From: Pseudomonas delhiensis
GTDB lineage: Bacteria; Pseudomonadota; Gammaproteobacteria; Pseudomonadales; Pseudomonadaceae
Assembly (NCBI RefSeq): GCF_900187975.1
Contig: NZ_FZPC01000016.1
Location: 62,001 to 126,000 of the forward strand
Direction of reading: 5' to 3'
DNA length: 64,000 bases
The position numbers and the translations under genes are program-made. Under the pieces are notes generated by a model. It worked only from the letters and a program-made list of their open reading frames with translations. It was not told the DNA's origin and did no database searches. Positions 32,420-41,405 of this stretch are shown here, piece after piece; the stretch's first letter is position 1; each line of letters opens with the position of its first letter.

Positions 32420-33798
32420 GCATGACCGCGAGCATCGCCCTGGCCAACCTGCGCCAACTGTTCGACGCCCGCGAGGCGCCGCTTCCTTCCATCGCCCGCC
32501 CCGAGGACACCGCGATGATCTTCCCCGACGACCTTCCCGCCGCCGCCGGCGCGCCGGCGCACCCCGACGACACCGCCCTGCTGCAGCGCTTCGAACCGGT
32601 ATTCGAGCGCATCGCCGCCGGCGCCATCGACCGCGAACAGCAGCGCGAGCTGGCCTACGAGCCGGTGGCCTGGCTGCGCGAGGCCGGCTTCGGCGCGCTG
32701 CGCGTGCCGCTGGCCTACGGCGGCCTGGGCGCCAGCCTGCCGCAGCTGTTCCGCCTGGTCCGCCGGCTCGGCGCCGCCGACTCCAACCTGCCGCAGATCT
32801 TCCGCGCGCACTTCGGCTTCGTCGAAGGCCGCCTCAACGACGACGACGAGGCCAGCCGCCAGCACTGGTTCCCGCGCATCGTCGGCGGCGAGCTGTTCGG
32901 CGCGGCCATGGCCGAACGCAGCGAAGTCACCGGCAACAGCGTCACCCTCACCCGCCAGGACGGCCACTGGCTGCTGGACGGCGAGAAGTACTACTGCACC
33001 GGCACCCTCTACGCCGACTGGATCGCCGTGTCGGCCAGCGATGGCGACGAGCACGTCGCCGTGGCCGTGTCCACCGCCGCGCCCGGCGTCACCCGCCTGG
33101 ACGACTGGGACGGCTTCGGCCAGCGCCTGACCGGCAGCGGCACCACCCGCTTCGAAGGCGTACACGTGGAGGAGCACCAACTGTTCCGCCGCTTCAAGGT
33201 CGGCGAGGGCCGCAGCGACAGCTACATCACCGCCTTCTACCAGCAGGTGCACCTGGCCACCCTGGCCGGCATCGCCCAGGCGGTGCTGCGCGACGCCGTC
33301 GAGTTCGTCCAGGGCCGCACCCGCGCCTTCGGCATCCCCGGCCGCTCCAGCCCGCGCCAGGACCCGCTGGTGCAGCGCGTGGTGGGCCGCCTGGGCAGCC
33401 TGGCGTTCTCCGCCGAGGCGCTGGTGGAAGCCGTCTCGGCCACCCTCGAACGCACCTGGCAGGCCCACCGCGCGGGCACCGCCAGCCGCGAGCTGTACGG
33501 CGAGGCGGACATCCGCGCCTACCAGGCGCAGCAGGTCGTCCTGCCCCAGGTGCTGGAGGCCGCCACCCTGCTCTTCGAGGTCGGCGGCGCCTCGGCCACC
33601 AGCAGCGGCCGGCGCCTGGACCGGCACTGGCGCAACGCCCGCACCCTGGCCTCGCACAACCCGGCGATCCTGCGCGAGGCCTACCTGGGCGACTACCACC
33701 TCAACGGCACCCTTCCCAGCGAGGCCTGGAGCGAGCGCTTCGCCGCCGCCAAGGCCACGCAACAGCAAGCCCCCAGCACCGAGGAGACCCCGGCATGA
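32416..33798 (+). CDS. Acyl-CoA-dehydrogenase-like flavoprotein (SfnB/DszC type), copy 1
   Basis: A 460-residue protein of the acyl-CoA dehydrogenase fold. The N-terminal helical domain contains LREAGFGALRVPLAYGGLGA; the middle beta-domain has WLLDGEKYYCTGTLYADWIA; the C-terminal domain ends with GRRLDRHWRNARTLASHNP, a diagnostic segment of SfnB/DszC-like enzymes. These use reduced flavin and oxygen to oxidise sulfur or nitrogen compounds rather than dehydrogenating acyl-CoA. An extension of about 40 residues precedes the fold. The start overlaps the permease stop (ATGA) and the end overlaps the monooxygenase gene, so all are co-translated. Substrate unknown. Confidence 0.87.
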   Translation: MSMTASIALANLRQLFDAREAPLPSIARPEDTAMIFPDDLPAAAGAPAHPDDTALLQRFEPVFERIAAGAIDREQQRELAYEPVAWLREAGFGALRVPLAYGGLGASLPQLFRLVRRLGAADSNLPQIFRAHFGFVEGRLNDDDEASRQHWFPRIVGGELFGAAMAERSEVTGNSVTLTRQDGHWLLDGEKYYCTGTLYADWIAVSASDGDEHVAVAVSTAAPGVTRLDDWDGFGQRLTGSGTTRFEGVHVEEHQLFRRFKVGEGRSDSYITAFYQQVHLATLAGIAQAVLRDAVEFVQGRTRAFGIPGRSSPRQDPLVQRVVGRLGSLAFSAEALVEAVSATLERTWQAHRAGTASRELYGEADIRAYQAQQVVLPQVLEAATLLFEVGGASATSSGRRLDRHWRNARTLASHNPAILREAYLGDYHLNGTLPSEAWSERFAAAKATQQQAPSTEETPA

Positions 33799-35141
33799 GC
33801 AACGCACAGCGGCAAATGAGCATCGGCATGAACATCCTCGGCTTCGGCGCCCACGCCGCGGCCTGGCGCACCGGCGAGGTCCCGCCCACCGCCTACCTGG
33901 ACGTCGGCTATTACCAGAACATCGCGCGCATTTCCGAGCGCGGCACCCTCGACGCCATCTTCCTCGCCGACGGCCCGGCCCTGGCCGGCGACGTCGGCCG
34001 CCAGCCGGCCGGGCGCCTGGAGCCCACCGTGCTGCTCACCGCGGTGGCCGCGGCCACCCAGCGCATCGGCGTGATCGCCACCGCCTCCAGCTCCTACAAC
34101 GAGCCGTTCAACCTGGCCCGGCGCATCGCCTCCCTCGACCACATCAGCGGCGGCCGCGCGGCCTGGAACGTGGTGACCAACGCCGGCGACGCCGCCGCGC
34201 AGAACTTCGGCCTGGCCGGCGCGCCGCTGCACGTGGACCGCTATGCCCGCGCCGAGGAGTTCGTCGACGTCACCCTCAAGCTGTGGGACAGCTGGGAAGA
34301 CGGCGCCATCATCGGCGACGCCGCCTCCGGGCGCTTCGCCGACCCGGCCCGGGTGCACGCCATCGACCACGTCGGCAGGCACTTCTCGGTCAAGGGGCCG
34401 CTCAACGTGCCGCGCTCGCCCCAGGGCCGCCCGGTGCTGGTCCAGGCCGGCTCCTCGGAGGGCGGCAAGGCCCTGGGTTCGCGCTTCGCCGACGCCATCT
34501 TCACCACCCAGACCACCCTCGCCGACGGCCAGGCCTTCTACCGCGAGATGAAGCAACGCGCCCGCCAGTGGGGGCGCAACCCCGAGCACCTGAAGATCAT
34601 GCCCGGCCTGTCGACGGTGCTCGGCAGCACCGAGGCCGAGGCGCTGGAGCGCTTCGAGCGGCTGAACAGCTACCTCGGCGAGGGCGGCCTGCTGCGCCAG
34701 ATCGCCCAGCGCATCGGCGTCGACGCCAGCGAGCTGGACCCGGACGCGCCGCTGCCCTGGCAGCGCATCGGCCCGGTCAACGAGTTCGAGAAGGGCTCCC
34801 ACGGCTTCCTCGAGGCCCAGCTGAACCTGGCCCGCGCCGAGAACCTCAGCGTGCGCCAGCTGTCGCGCCGCATCCTGGTCGGCCACCGGCTGCTGGTGGG
34901 CACCCCCGAGCAGGTCGCCGCCAGCCTGGAGGAATGGTTCCTGGCCGGCGCCGCCGACGGCTTCAACATCATGCCCGACAGCTTCCCCTCGGGCGTGGAG
35001 ATCTTCGTCGACGAAGTGGTGCCGCGCCTGCGCAAGCGCGGGCTGTTCCGCCATGAGTACCAGGGCAGCACCCTGCGCGAACACCTCGGCCTGCCCTACC
35101 CGGCCAGCCAGTACGAACACCCCGCGGCCGCCTCGGCCTGA
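33795..35141 (+). CDS. FMN-dependent monooxygenase, NtaA/SnaA/DszA family, copy 1
   Basis: A 448-residue luciferase-like (TIM-barrel) enzyme. Family signatures are GTLDAIFLADGPAL, LEPTVLLTAVAAATQRIGVI, SSSYNEPFNLARRIASLDHI and GRAAWNVVTNAGDAAAQNFG, followed by VLVQAGSSEGGKALGSRFAD, typical of the NtaA/SnaA/DszA/SoxA group. Members take FMNH2 and oxygen and cleave C-S or C-N bonds. I find no cysteine and only six methionines. No flavin reductase is in the window, so FMNH2 must come from elsewhere in the genome. Its neighbours on both sides are a DszC-like flavoprotein and an aldo-keto reductase, which suggests a three-enzyme desulfurisation path. Confidence 0.9.
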   Translation: MSNAQRQMSIGMNILGFGAHAAAWRTGEVPPTAYLDVGYYQNIARISERGTLDAIFLADGPALAGDVGRQPAGRLEPTVLLTAVAAATQRIGVIATASSSYNEPFNLARRIASLDHISGGRAAWNVVTNAGDAAAQNFGLAGAPLHVDRYARAEEFVDVTLKLWDSWEDGAIIGDAASGRFADPARVHAIDHVGRHFSVKGPLNVPRSPQGRPVLVQAGSSEGGKALGSRFADAIFTTQTTLADGQAFYREMKQRARQWGRNPEHLKIMPGLSTVLGSTEAEALERFERLNSYLGEGGLLRQIAQRIGVDASELDPDAPLPWQRIGPVNEFEKGSHGFLEAQLNLARAENLSVRQLSRRILVGHRLLVGTPEQVAASLEEWFLAGAADGFNIMPDSFPSGVEIFVDEVVPRLRKRGLFRHEYQGSTLREHLGLPYPASQYEHPAAASA

Positions 35142-35163
35142 GCCCTTGCGAGAGACCACCAGC

Positions 35164-36222
35164 ATGAAATACCGCCCACTCGGCAACAGCGACCTGAAGG
35201 TCAGCGTCATCGGCCTCGGCAGCATGACCTGGGGCCACCAGAACAGCGAGGCCGACGCCCACGCCCAGCTCGACTACGCGCTTTCGCGCGGGGTCAACCT
35301 GGTGGACGCGGCCGAGATGTACCCCACCCCGTCCCGGGCCGACACCTGGGGCGACACCGAACGCTTCATCGGCACCTGGCTTGCGCGCAGCAAGCGCCGC
35401 CAGGACATCGTCCTGGCCAGCAAGATCGTCGGCCCGCCGCGCCAGAGCGGGCACATGCAGCACATCCGCGACGGCGCCACGCGCTTCGACCTGGCCACCC
35501 TGCGCAGCGCCCTGGACGGCAGCCTCGACCGCCTGCAGACCGACTACCTGGACCTCTACCAGCTGCACTGGCCCAGCCGCAGCAGCAACTTCTTCGGCAC
35601 CCGCGACTACCCCTGGGTGGACGACGAGGAAAGCGACGACATCGGCGAAACCCTCGCCGCCCTGGCCGAGCTGGTGAAGTCCGGGCGGGTGCGCCACATC
35701 GGCCTGTCCAACGAAACGCCCTGGGGCGTGGCGGAGTTCCTCAGGCAGTCCGAGCGCCTGGGCCTGCCGCGCATCCTCAGCGTGCAGAACCCCTACAGCC
35801 TGCTCAACCGCCAGTACGAGACGGGCCTGGCGGAATTCAGCCACCGCGAGCGCATCGGCCTGCTGGCCTACTCGCCGCTGGCCTTCGGCGTGCTCACCGG
35901 CAAGTACCTGGACGGCGCCCAGCCGGCCGGCGCGCGCCTGAGCGCCGGTTCCGCCTACGGCCGCTTCGCCCGCTACGCCAGCGCCGAGGCGCAGCAGGCC
36001 ACCCGCGCCTACGTGGAACTGGCCCGCGAGCTGGGCCTGGCGCCGGCGCAACTGGCCCTGGCCTTCGTCATCGGCAAGCCCTTCGTGGCCAGCGCGCTGA
36101 ACGGCGCCACCAGCCTCGAACAGCTGGCGCAGAACCTCGACGCCGCCGAGCTGCAGCTGACGCCGGAGGCCCTCGCCGCCATCGACGCCATCCACGCGCG
36201 CCTGCCGAACCCGGCGCCCTGA
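35164..36222 (+). CDS. Aldo-keto reductase (Tas-like), copy 1
   Basis: A 352-residue NADPH-type aldo-keto reductase. The start (MKYRPLGNSDLKVSVIGLGS), NLVDAAEMYP (catalytic Asp and Tyr), SKIVGP (catalytic Lys), LDLYQLHWPSR (His) and the cofactor end GATSLEQLAQNLDAAEL are all present. It is close to E. coli Tas and to YajO-like enzymes. It has no cysteine. AKRs near DszA-like genes may reduce an aldehyde or ketone released when the C-S bond is cut. It begins 22 bases after the monooxygenase gene. Confidence 0.9.
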   Translation: MKYRPLGNSDLKVSVIGLGSMTWGHQNSEADAHAQLDYALSRGVNLVDAAEMYPTPSRADTWGDTERFIGTWLARSKRRQDIVLASKIVGPPRQSGHMQHIRDGATRFDLATLRSALDGSLDRLQTDYLDLYQLHWPSRSSNFFGTRDYPWVDDEESDDIGETLAALAELVKSGRVRHIGLSNETPWGVAEFLRQSERLGLPRILSVQNPYSLLNRQYETGLAEFSHRERIGLLAYSPLAFGVLTGKYLDGAQPAGARLSAGSAYGRFARYASAEAQQATRAYVELARELGLAPAQLALAFVIGKPFVASALNGATSLEQLAQNLDAAELQLTPEALAAIDAIHARLPNPAP

Positions 36223-36235
36223 CAGGAGAACGCCC

Positions 36236-37123
36236 ATGGCCAGTCCGTCGACCGCACTGCCCCGCCTGTTGCCCGCGACCTCGCGGCGCCGCCGGCTGCC
36301 CGCCTTCCTCGGCGCGGCCCTGGCCCGCCCGGGGCTGACGCTGGCCGGGGTGTTCCTGGTGCTGCTGGTGCTCGCCAGCCTGGTGCCGACCTGGCTGGTG
36401 GCCACCGACCCGCTGGCGGCCAGCGCCCGCCACGCCTTCCAGGCACCCGGCGCGGCGCACTGGCTGGGCACCGACGAGAACGGCCGCGACGTGCTCGCGC
36501 GGCTGGTCCACGGCGCCCGGCCGTCGCTGCTGATGGGCCTGGCGGCCACCGCCATCGGCCTGCTCGGCGGCATCGCCGTGGGCCTGCTGGCGGGCCTCGG
36601 GCCGCGCTGGCTGGACGCCGCCGCCATGCGCTGCATCGACGTGCTGCTGGCCTTCCCCGAGCTGCTGCTGGCCCTGGTGATCATCACCTTCTGGGGCCAG
36701 GGCCTGGTCAACGCCATGCTCGCCGTGGGCATCGCCGGCATCCCGCGCTACGCCCGCCTGGTGCGGGCCCAGGCGAAGGTGGTGCGCGGCGCCGCCTACG
36801 TCGAGGCGGCGGTCACCCTGGGCCTGTCGCGGCCGGCGGTGATCTGGCGCCACCTGCTGCCCAACGCCATCCGCCCGGTGCTGATCCTGGCCACCCTGGG
36901 CATAGGCGCGAACATCGCCGCCGGCGCCTCGCTGAGCTTCCTCGGCTTCGGCGCGCCGCCGCCGGCGCCCGAGTGGGGCGCGATGCTCTCGGTCGGCCGC
37001 AACTTCCTTTCCAACGCCTGGTGGCTGGTCGCGGCCCCGGGCACGGCGGTGACCCTCACCGTGGTCGCCGTCACCGTGCTCGGCCGCGCCCTGCTGCGCT
37101 ACAGCGAGGGCAAACGCCCATGA
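36236..37123 (+). CDS. ABC importer permease, DppC-like (system 2)
   Basis: A 295-residue permease with six predicted helices. The DppC-type signature is HWLGTDENGRDVLARLVHGA, and the ATPase-docking loop reads VEAAVTLGLSRPAVIWRHLL. AGGAG precedes the ATG by 8 bases. It completes the transporter begun at 29769, although three enzyme genes lie between the two permease genes. The next gene overlaps by 4 bases. Confidence 0.9.
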   Translation: MASPSTALPRLLPATSRRRRLPAFLGAALARPGLTLAGVFLVLLVLASLVPTWLVATDPLAASARHAFQAPGAAHWLGTDENGRDVLARLVHGARPSLLMGLAATAIGLLGGIAVGLLAGLGPRWLDAAAMRCIDVLLAFPELLLALVIITFWGQGLVNAMLAVGIAGIPRYARLVRAQAKVVRGAAYVEAAVTLGLSRPAVIWRHLLPNAIRPVLILATLGIGANIAAGASLSFLGFGAPPPAPEWGAMLSVGRNFLSNAWWLVAAPGTAVTLTVVAVTVLGRALLRYSEGKRP

Positions 37124-38781
37124 CCACCCTGATCAACCCGTTCCGCCCGCTGCTGGAAGTGGCCGACCTGGACGTCGCCTTCGGCCGCGCCCAGCCGGTG
37201 CTGCAGCAGGTCTCCTTCAGCCTCTACCCCGGCGAATGCCTGGCCCTGGTCGGCGAGTCCGGCTCGGGCAAGAGCGTCACCTCGCGCACCCTGGCCGGGC
37301 TCACCGGCGCCGGCGCCCAGGTCCGCGCGCGGCGCCTGGCCTTCGACGGCCTCGACCTGCTGGGCCTGGGCACGCGCCAGTGGCGCGAGCTGCGCGGCTC
37401 GCGCATCGGCTTCGTGATGCAGGACGCCCTCGGCTCGCTCGACCCGCTGCGCCCGGTGGGCCGCGAGATCGACGAGCCGCTGCGCCTGCACACGGCCCTG
37501 GCGCGCGAGCAGCGCCAGCAGAAGGTCCTCGACCTGCTGCGCGCGGTGGGCGTGCCCGAGGCCGAGCTGCGTGCCCGCCAGTACCCGCACCAGCTCTCCG
37601 GCGGCCTGCGCCAGCGCGCGCTGATCGCCTCGGCCATCGCCTGCGACCCCGACCTGCTGATCGCCGACGAGCCCACCACGGCGCTGGACGCCACCGTCCA
37701 GGCGCAGGTGCTCGACCTGCTGCAGAGCCTGCGCCAGCGCGACCGCGCCATGCTGGTGGTGAGCCACGACCTGGCGGTGGTGGCGCGCCTGGCCCACCGC
37801 GTGGCGGTGATGCAGCACGGCGTGATAGTCGAGGAAGGCCCGGTCGACCAGGTGCTGGAAGACCCGCGCCACCCCTACACCCGCTCGCTGCTGCGCGCCG
37901 CCTCGGCGGTGCACATCAGCCATGCGCCGCAGCCCGCCGCCAGCGAGCCGCCGCCGGCCAGCCTCGGCGCCCGGCCGGTGGTGCTGGAGGCGCGCCAGCT
38001 GGCCAAGAGCTTCGCCGGCCCCGACGGCGCGCCGCGCCAGGCGGTGGCCGCGGCCTCCTTCACCCTGCGCGCCGGCGAGACCCTGGGCATCGTCGGCGAA
38101 TCCGGCTCGGGCAAGACCACCCTCACGCGCATGGTGCTCGGCCTGGAGCGCCCCGACAGCGGCGAGGTATACCTGCGCGGCCAGGCCTGGAGCGCCCTCG
38201 ACGCCCTCGCCCAACGCCGCGAACGGCGCCGCGTGCAGGTGGTGTTCCAGGACCCGCTGGCCTCCTTCGACCCGCGCTACACCGTGGCCCGCGTGCTCGA
38301 CGAGGCCCTGGCCCAGGCCGGCGGCAGCCGCGCCGAGCGCCAGCAGCGGGCGCGCGAACTGCTGGAACTGGTGCGCCTGCCGGCGGGCATGCTGGCGCGC
38401 CGGCCCATCGAGCTGTCCGGCGGCCAACGGCAGCGCATCGCCATCGCCCGCGCCCTGGCGGCGCAGCCGGAAATCCTGGTGTGCGACGAGCCGGTATCGG
38501 CGCTGGACGTGTCGGTGCAGGCGCAAATCCTCGACCTGCTCGCCGACCTCAAGCAGCGCCTGGGCCTGGCCTGCCTGTTCATCTCCCACGACCTGGGCGT
38601 GGTGCGCCACGTCAGCGACCGCGTGCTGGTGATGAAGGACGGCGACATCGTCGAGACCGGCCCGGTGCGCGAGGTCTTCGCCCGCCCGCAGCACGCCTAC
38701 ACCCGCGCCCTGCTGGGCGCCATCCCCCACCTGCCGCAACCCCGGGAGCGCCGCATCCGTGTCGAAGCCATTGCACGTTAA
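37120..38781 (+). CDS. Fused ABC importer ATPase with two nucleotide-binding domains (system 2)
   Basis: A 553-residue DppD-DppF fusion, close to the protein at 25168. Walker A GESGSGKS is at about residues 45-52 and again, as GESGSGKT, at about 326-333. The signature motifs are LSGGLRQRALIAS and LSGGQRQRIAIARA; Walker B is LIADEPTTALD and LVCDEPVSALD. C-terminal transporter extensions HPYTRSLLRAAS and HAYTRALLGAIP follow each half. Its 3' end overlaps the start of the second monooxygenase gene by 23 bases. Confidence 0.92.
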   Translation: MTTLINPFRPLLEVADLDVAFGRAQPVLQQVSFSLYPGECLALVGESGSGKSVTSRTLAGLTGAGAQVRARRLAFDGLDLLGLGTRQWRELRGSRIGFVMQDALGSLDPLRPVGREIDEPLRLHTALAREQRQQKVLDLLRAVGVPEAELRARQYPHQLSGGLRQRALIASAIACDPDLLIADEPTTALDATVQAQVLDLLQSLRQRDRAMLVVSHDLAVVARLAHRVAVMQHGVIVEEGPVDQVLEDPRHPYTRSLLRAASAVHISHAPQPAASEPPPASLGARPVVLEARQLAKSFAGPDGAPRQAVAAASFTLRAGETLGIVGESGSGKTTLTRMVLGLERPDSGEVYLRGQAWSALDALAQRRERRRVQVVFQDPLASFDPRYTVARVLDEALAQAGGSRAERQQRARELLELVRLPAGMLARRPIELSGGQRQRIAIARALAAQPEILVCDEPVSALDVSVQAQILDLLADLKQRLGLACLFISHDLGVVRHVSDRVLVMKDGDIVETGPVREVFARPQHAYTRALLGAIPHLPQPRERRIRVEAIAR

Positions 38782-40162
38782 CCTGTTCGAGATGAACTGC
38801 GTCAGCCACATCGTCCACGGGCTCTGGGCGCACCCGGAGAACCAGCGCCACCGCTTCAACGACATCGACTACTGGACGGAACTGGCGCAACTGCTGGAGC
38901 ACGGCACCTTCGACGGCGTCTTCCTGGCCGACGTGGTGGGCGTCTACGACCGCTTCCGCGGCGGCCCCGAGACGGCCCTGCGCGAGGCCGTGCAGGTGCC
39001 CAGCAACGACCCGCTGATGGTCATCCCGGCGATGGCCGCGGTGACCCGCAACCTGGGCTTCGGCGCCACCTTCTCCACCACCTACGAGCCGCCCTTCGCC
39101 TTCGCCCGGCGCATGAGCACCCTCGACCACCTGACCCGCGGCCGCGTCGGCTGGAACATCGTCACCTCCTACCTGCCCAACGCCGCGCGCAACTTCGGCC
39201 TGGACGACGAGGTGCCCCACGACCGCCGCTACGAGATCGCCGACGAGTACCTGGACGTGCTCTACAAGCTCTGGGAAGGCTCCTGGGACGACGACGCGGT
39301 GATCGCCGACCCACAGCTGCGCATCTACACCGACCCGGCCAAGGTGCGCTACATCGACCACGTCGGCGAGCACTTCAAGGTCGCCGGGCCGCACCTCTGC
39401 CAGCCCTCGCGGCAGCGCACCCCGGTGCTGTTCCAGGCCACCGGCTCGCCGGCCGGCACCGAGTTCGCCGGGCGCCACGCCGAAGTGGTGTTCACCGGCG
39501 GCCCGACGCCGGCCGCGGTGCGCCGCAACATCGCCCACATGCGCGAACGCGCCCGCGCCCACGGCCGCGACCCGGCGGGGATCAAGTTCATCGTCCAGGC
39601 GGCGGTGATCGTCGGCCGCAACGACCTGGAAGTGCAGGCCAAGCTTGAGGACTACCGGCGCCTGCAGAGCCTCGACGGTGCCCTGGCGCACATGCAGTCG
39701 GGCCTGGACCTGGCCGCCTACCCGGCGCACACCCCGCTGACCGAGCTGCCCAGCGGCGGGCCCTGGGCGGCGCTGCTGGCCAGCGACCCGCAGGCCACCG
39801 TCGGCCAGCTGGTGAAGCGCCTGGGCGGCTTCGACGAGGGCCGCTTCTTCGTCGCCGGCACGCCGAAGGTGGTGGCCGACGAGATCGAGAAGTGGCTGGA
39901 CGAGGACGGCATCGACGGCATCAACCTGCGCCAGTTCCTCACCCCGCATACCGCCCGCGACTTCATCGAACTGGTGGTGCCCGAACTGCGCCGCCGCGGC
40001 CGCTTCCGCGAGGCCTACGACGACGGCGAGACGCTGCGCGAGCGCCTGTTCGGCGCCGGCCACGCGCGCCTGCCCGCCGACCACCACGGCGCCCGCTACC
40101 GCGACCCGGCGGCCCTGCGCCAGGCCGCCCAGCCACTGCGCTTCGCCCAGGCGCCGGCCTGA
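38759..40162 (+). CDS. FMN-dependent monooxygenase, DszA/SnaA family, copy 2
   Basis: A 467-residue luciferase-like enzyme. The opening HVNLFEMNCVSHIVHGLWAH and the following FDGVFLADVVGVYDRF are strongly like DszA (dibenzothiophene-sulfone monooxygenase) and related sulfone or alkylsulfur monooxygenases. Later motifs are MSTLDHLTRGRVGWNIVTSY and PVLFQATGSPAGTEFAGRHA. It appears to start with GTG at 38759 inside the ATPase gene, behind GGGAG. It differs markedly from copy 1, so the two probably act on different intermediates. It is followed by another DszC-like gene, an A-C pairing like that of the dsz desulfurisation genes. Confidence 0.9.
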   Translation: MSKPLHVNLFEMNCVSHIVHGLWAHPENQRHRFNDIDYWTELAQLLEHGTFDGVFLADVVGVYDRFRGGPETALREAVQVPSNDPLMVIPAMAAVTRNLGFGATFSTTYEPPFAFARRMSTLDHLTRGRVGWNIVTSYLPNAARNFGLDDEVPHDRRYEIADEYLDVLYKLWEGSWDDDAVIADPQLRIYTDPAKVRYIDHVGEHFKVAGPHLCQPSRQRTPVLFQATGSPAGTEFAGRHAEVVFTGGPTPAAVRRNIAHMRERARAHGRDPAGIKFIVQAAVIVGRNDLEVQAKLEDYRRLQSLDGALAHMQSGLDLAAYPAHTPLTELPSGGPWAALLASDPQATVGQLVKRLGGFDEGRFFVAGTPKVVADEIEKWLDEDGIDGINLRQFLTPHTARDFIELVVPELRRRGRFREAYDDGETLRERLFGAGHARLPADHHGARYRDPAALRQAAQPLRFAQAPA

Positions 40163-40175
40163 CCCCCTTCAGCTG

Positions 40176-41405
40176 ATGGACCCGAAGATGTCGACTACCG
40201 CTGCAACCGCCCTGCCCCCTGCCAACCCTGAGCTGAACGCCCTCGACCTGGCCGAACTGCGCCGCCGCGCCGTGCCGCGCCTGGCCACCATCGCCGAGGG
40301 CGCCGCCGAACGCGAGCGCCTGCGCCAGCTGCCCCACGAGCAGGTGCGCGCCCTGGCCGCCGACCGCCTGCTGTGCTTCCGCATCCCGGCCGCATACGGC
40401 GGCGCCGGCGCCAGCGTGCGCGACACCGTGCAGTTCGTCATCGACCTGGCGGCGGTGGATTCCAACGTCGCCCAGTCGCTGCGCCCCAGCTTCGCCTTCA
40501 TCGAGGGCCTGCTCGCCCGCGGCGACGAGGCCGAGCAGCGGCGCTGGTTCCCGCGCTTCCTCGCCGGCGAGGTGTTCGGCAACGCCGGCTGGGAAGTCGG
40601 CGGCGCCAACGGCGCGGTGAGCGCGCGCCTGCGCCGCGACGGCGAAGCCTTCCGCGCCAGCGGCAGCAAGTACTACAGCACCGGCTCGCTATATGCGGAC
40701 TGGGTCAGCGCGGTGGCCCTGGACGAGGACGACAGGCCGGTGTCCTTCGTGGTCCCGCGCGACCGCGAGGGACTGGAACTGCTGGACGACTTCGACGCCA
40801 TGGGCCAGCGCCTCACCGCCAGCGGCACCACCCGCCTCAACGACCTGCTGGTGCAACCGGGGGAGATCCGCCCGCGGGTGGTGGAGGAAGGCCAGCGCTC
40901 CATCGTCACGCCCTTCCTGCAACTGTTCCTCGGCGCGGTGGAGGCCGGCATCGCCCGCAACGCGCTGACCGACGCCGTGGCCTTCGCCCGTAACCACGCC
41001 CGGCCGATCAAGCACAGCAGCGCGCAGCGCTCGGTGGACGACCCCTACGTGGAATTCGCCGTGGGCGAGATTTCCGCCCGCGCCCTGGCCGCCGAGGCGG
41101 TGATCCTGCGCGCCGCCGAACGCATCGACCAGGCCTGGTCGGCGGGCCTGGCCCACGACGCGGTCAACCTGGCCGCCGTGGAAGTGGCCCAGGCCCAGTA
41201 CATCGCCGTGGAATCGGCGCTCAAGGCCGCCGAGCTGCTGTTCGACGTCGGCGGCGCCTCCACCACCGGCCGCCAGCACAACCTCGACCGCCACTGGCGC
41301 AACGCCCGCACCCTGGCCAACCACAACCCGCGCCACTGGAAGGCCGCGGTGGTCGGCGCCTGGCACCTGAAGGGCAGCGAGCCGCCGACCTCGGGGCTGT
41401 TCTGA
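40176..41405 (+). CDS. Acyl-CoA-dehydrogenase-like flavoprotein (SfnB/DszC type), copy 2
   Basis: A 409-residue protein with the same fold as the gene at 32416: LLCFRIPAAYGGAGASV in the N-domain, FRASGSKYYSTGSLYADWVS in the middle, and GRQHNLDRHWRNARTLANHN near the end. It would use reduced flavin to hydroxylate an organosulfur substrate. ATGs at 40176 and 40188 are both possible; neither has a strong ribosome-binding site. It lies 13 bases after monooxygenase copy 2 and its stop overlaps the MFS start by one base. Confidence 0.87.
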   Translation: MDPKMSTTAATALPPANPELNALDLAELRRRAVPRLATIAEGAAERERLRQLPHEQVRALAADRLLCFRIPAAYGGAGASVRDTVQFVIDLAAVDSNVAQSLRPSFAFIEGLLARGDEAEQRRWFPRFLAGEVFGNAGWEVGGANGAVSARLRRDGEAFRASGSKYYSTGSLYADWVSAVALDEDDRPVSFVVPRDREGLELLDDFDAMGQRLTASGTTRLNDLLVQPGEIRPRVVEEGQRSIVTPFLQLFLGAVEAGIARNALTDAVAFARNHARPIKHSSAQRSVDDPYVEFAVGEISARALAAEAVILRAAERIDQAWSAGLAHDAVNLAAVEVAQAQYIAVESALKAAELLFDVGGASTTGRQHNLDRHWRNARTLANHNPRHWKAAVVGAWHLKGSEPPTSGLF

